Below, piece by piece: positions 62,099 to 64,000 of a DNA stretch of 64,000 nt; position 1 is the stretch's first letter; each line of letters begins with the position of its first letter. The stretch is from Erythrobacter sp. (GTDB lineage: Bacteria > Pseudomonadota > Alphaproteobacteria > Sphingomonadales > Sphingomonadaceae). Where the stretch lies: positions 1 to 64,000 of the forward strand of contig JAHEAV010000009.1 of the NCBI GenBank assembly GCA_024642565.1, given 5' to 3'. The notes under the pieces are model-generated. The model was not told the DNA's origin, did no database searches, and worked only from the letters and a program-made list of their open reading frames with translations. A program made the translations under genes and the position numbers.

Positions 62099-64000
62099 AT
62101 GGCGGTTGGCAAATCAAGCGGGGCGACCCCAATGATGCAGCAGTATCTCGCACTTAAGCGAGAGGCAGAGGGCTGCCTGCTGTTTTACCGGATGGGCGAT
62201 TTCTTCGAACTTTTCTTCGACGATGCGAGGGAAGCGTCCGCCATTCTCGATATCGCTTTGACCAGCCGGGGGGAACACGATGGGGCCCCGGTGGCGATGT
62301 GCGGTGTGCCGGCCCATGCCGCAGAAGGTTACCTAGCGCGGTTGATCAAGGCCGGCTGCCGCGTGGCAATCGCCGAACAGGTGGAAACGCCCGAGGAAGC
62401 GAAGCGGCGAGGCGGCTCAAAGGCACTGGTCGCGCGCAGTATCGTGCGCTTTGTGACGAGCGGTACGCTGACGGAAGAAGCGCTGCTCGAACCGCGCCGG
62501 GCAAACATCCTCGCGGCAATATGCGAAGTGCGCGGGCGTATCGGGATCGCCGCTTGCGACATCTCGACCGGCAGAATGGAACTGGAAGAATGCGCGCCCG
62601 AAGCCATGAGCGCGGCGCTTGCCCGATTGGACCCGAGCGAGTTGGTCGTGCCTGAAGGTTGGGACGGAGCGCCGGATAATGCGATCCAACGGCCGCGTCA
62701 GGACTTTGCCAGCGATGCGGGCGAGCAGCGGCTGAAAGCGGTGCATGGCGTGGCTACGCTTGACGGTTTCGGTACCTTCACGCGGGCTATGTTGTCGGCC
62801 GCGGGCGGCCTGGTTGGGTATCTCGACCATGTCGGGCGCGGTAATCTGCCGCTTCTTTTACCGCCTGTCGCCCATGTGGGCGAGGCCGCGTTGGTGATGG
62901 ATGAGGCGACCCGGGCCAGCCTCGAAATTCTGCAATCGCAACAGGGCGGCCGTACCGGCAGTCTGCTTGCGGCAATAGACCGCTGTGTGACCGGTGCAGG
63001 TGCGCGGCAGCTTGCCGAAGACCTTGCTGCACCCTTGCTCGGCTGCGAAGCAATAAACGCGCGGCTGTTGATGGTGCACTGGCTGCACGATGATCCTTTG
63101 CTCCGCGCGGATCTGCGAGAAGTGATGCGGGCACTGCCGGATATTGGCCGCGCCTTGGGGCGCGTTGTCGCTGGCCGCGGCAGTCCTCGCGATCTTGGCC
63201 AGATTCGCGACGGTCTGGCGGAAGCCCGGCGGATTGGTGACTTTCTCTCGGGCAAACCGGATCGCCCCAGCTTGCTGGACCGGTTGCTGCCAGCCTTGGG
63301 CGGACATGGCGCGCTGGTCGATCTGCTGCAACGCGCTTTGGTTGCATCGCCTCCGACTGAACGCAGCCAAGGTGGGTTTATCGCGGAAAGTTTTGATGCC
63401 GCACTCGACGAATTACGAGCCATTTCGGGCAACGCCCGACGCGCGATTGCTGCGCTGGAAAACCGGTACCGCACCGATACCGGAATCGCTGCCCTGAAGA
63501 TCCGGCACAATGGCGTTCTCGGTTACTTCATTGAAGTGCCCGCAAGGCATGGCGATGCGCTGATGTCATCGGATAGCGGTTTCACCCATCGCCAGACGAT
63601 GGCCGGGGCTGTACGCTTCAATTCCTTGCAACTTCACGAAGAGGCCGGACGGATAACGGAAGCCGGTGGTCATGCGCTTGCCGCAGAAGACGCCCATTTC
63701 GAAGAATTGACCGCACATGTGGTTGAGGCGCGAAGTGCCATTGCACAAACTGCCGCAGCCCTTGCCCGCATCGATGTCGCGGCAAGCCAAGCGGAACGCG
63801 CCGCCGAAGGCGGCTGGTGCCGACCCGAAATTGTCGAAGAACCCGTTCTGGCAATCACAAGCGGGCGCCATCCCGTAGTCGAGACAGCCCTGGCGGCATC
63901 CGGCGCGCGCTTCGTAGACAATGATTGCCAATTGTCTCCCGACGACCGACTGTGGCTGATTGGCGGCCCCAATATGGGCGGCAAGTCCACCTTCCTCCGG
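62099..64000 (+). CDS. mutS: DNA mismatch repair protein MutS (3' part outside the window)
   Basis: The first 634 codons of mutS, open to the window edge with no stop or frameshift on translation by hand. The mismatch-recognition Phe-x-Glu lies in LFYRMGDFFELFFDDA near the N-terminus, the connector and lever domains follow, and the clamp/core segment HNGVLGYFIEVP leads to the ATPase. The sequence ends exactly in Walker A, GPNMGGKST. MutS binds mismatches and recruits MutL. The start at ATG 62099 (MAVGKSSGATPMMQQYL) fits the family; ATGs at 62132 and 62135 would also serve. Confidence 0.95.
   Translation, partial: MAVGKSSGATPMMQQYLALKREAEGCLLFYRMGDFFELFFDDAREASAILDIALTSRGEHDGAPVAMCGVPAHAAEGYLARLIKAGCRVAIAEQVETPEEAKRRGGSKALVARSIVRFVTSGTLTEEALLEPRRANILAAICEVRGRIGIAACDISTGRMELEECAPEAMSAALARLDPSELVVPEGWDGAPDNAIQRPRQDFASDAGEQRLKAVHGVATLDGFGTFTRAMLSAAGGLVGYLDHVGRGNLPLLLPPVAHVGEAALVMDEATRASLEILQSQQGGRTGSLLAAIDRCVTGAGARQLAEDLAAPLLGCEAINARLLMVHWLHDDPLLRADLREVMRALPDIGRALGRVVAGRGSPRDLGQIRDGLAEARRIGDFLSGKPDRPSLLDRLLPALGGHGALVDLLQRALVASPPTERSQGGFIAESFDAALDELRAISGNARRAIAALENRYRTDTGIAALKIRHNGVLGYFIEVPARHGDALMSSDSGFTHRQTMAGAVRFNSLQLHEEAGRITEAGGHALAAEDAHFEELTAHVVEARSAIAQTAAALARIDVAASQAERAAEGGWCRPEIVEEPVLAITSGRHPVVETALAASGARFVDNDCQLSPDDRLWLIGGPNMGGKSTFLR

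Noticed and set aside
62698..63510. 270-codon frame antisense to mutS
   Set aside because: Ser/Arg/Pro-rich shadow inside mutS, with no family features.

Overview
The window is GC-rich bacterial chromosome carrying mostly core genes. It fits an alphaproteobacterium of the order Sphingomonadales (Erythrobacteraceae/Sphingomonadaceae type). The evidence is a CtrA cell-cycle regulator with a CtrA-like box and a GANTC site upstream, a DUF4167 protein, a bacterial CDC48-type ATPase, an HWE histidine kinase with CHASE3 input, a CIRCE-controlled groESL, and the general gene content. I see no rRNA, tRNA, CRISPR array, insertion sequence or prophage. Species-level placement is not possible from this alone.

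Layout. 0.3-10.5 kb (minus): gltX, rpoC and rpoB, with rpoBC read from its own strong promoter. 10.9-13.2 kb (plus): a tiny peptide gene, a DUF2975 membrane protein and an XRE repressor, then rplJ-rplL behind an L10-type RNA leader; rplJL and rpoBC are separated and point away from each other. 13.3-18.7 kb: a KefB-type antiporter, a MATE exporter and groES-groEL. 18.8-22.2 kb (minus): a DUF305/beta-propeller secreted protein and a fatty-acid-hydroxylase-like membrane protein.

22.2-29.1 kb is the most distinctive part: two rSAM-associated glycosyltransferases (TIGR04282/TIGR04283 type), an SDR reductase, the arsenite methyltransferase ArsM, a mercuric-reductase-like flavoprotein coupled to a radical SAM protein, and methylthioadenosine phosphorylase. 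Together they look like an arsenosugar (organoarsenical) pathway in which the usual ArsS is absent and a different radical SAM enzyme takes its place.

29.1-41.2 kb: an acyl-CoA dehydrogenase/phosphotransferase pair, a beta-lactamase-fold protein, a small lipoprotein, polA, an HWE sensor kinase, an MscS channel and CDC48. 41.2-43.7 kb: a candidate small RNA, a two-subunit CoA transferase and a GST. 43.7-50.8 kb (minus): hisS-prfA-prmC-DUF4167-lnt-metK, with a palindromic operator candidate at metK. 50.8-64 kb: an M61 peptidase, ppa, pmbA, a membrane protein, lptB-rpoN-ctrA-trmB, maeB and the first two thirds of mutS, cut by the window edge at its Walker A motif.

All product names come from reading the sequence and knowledge of the families. 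No database search was run.
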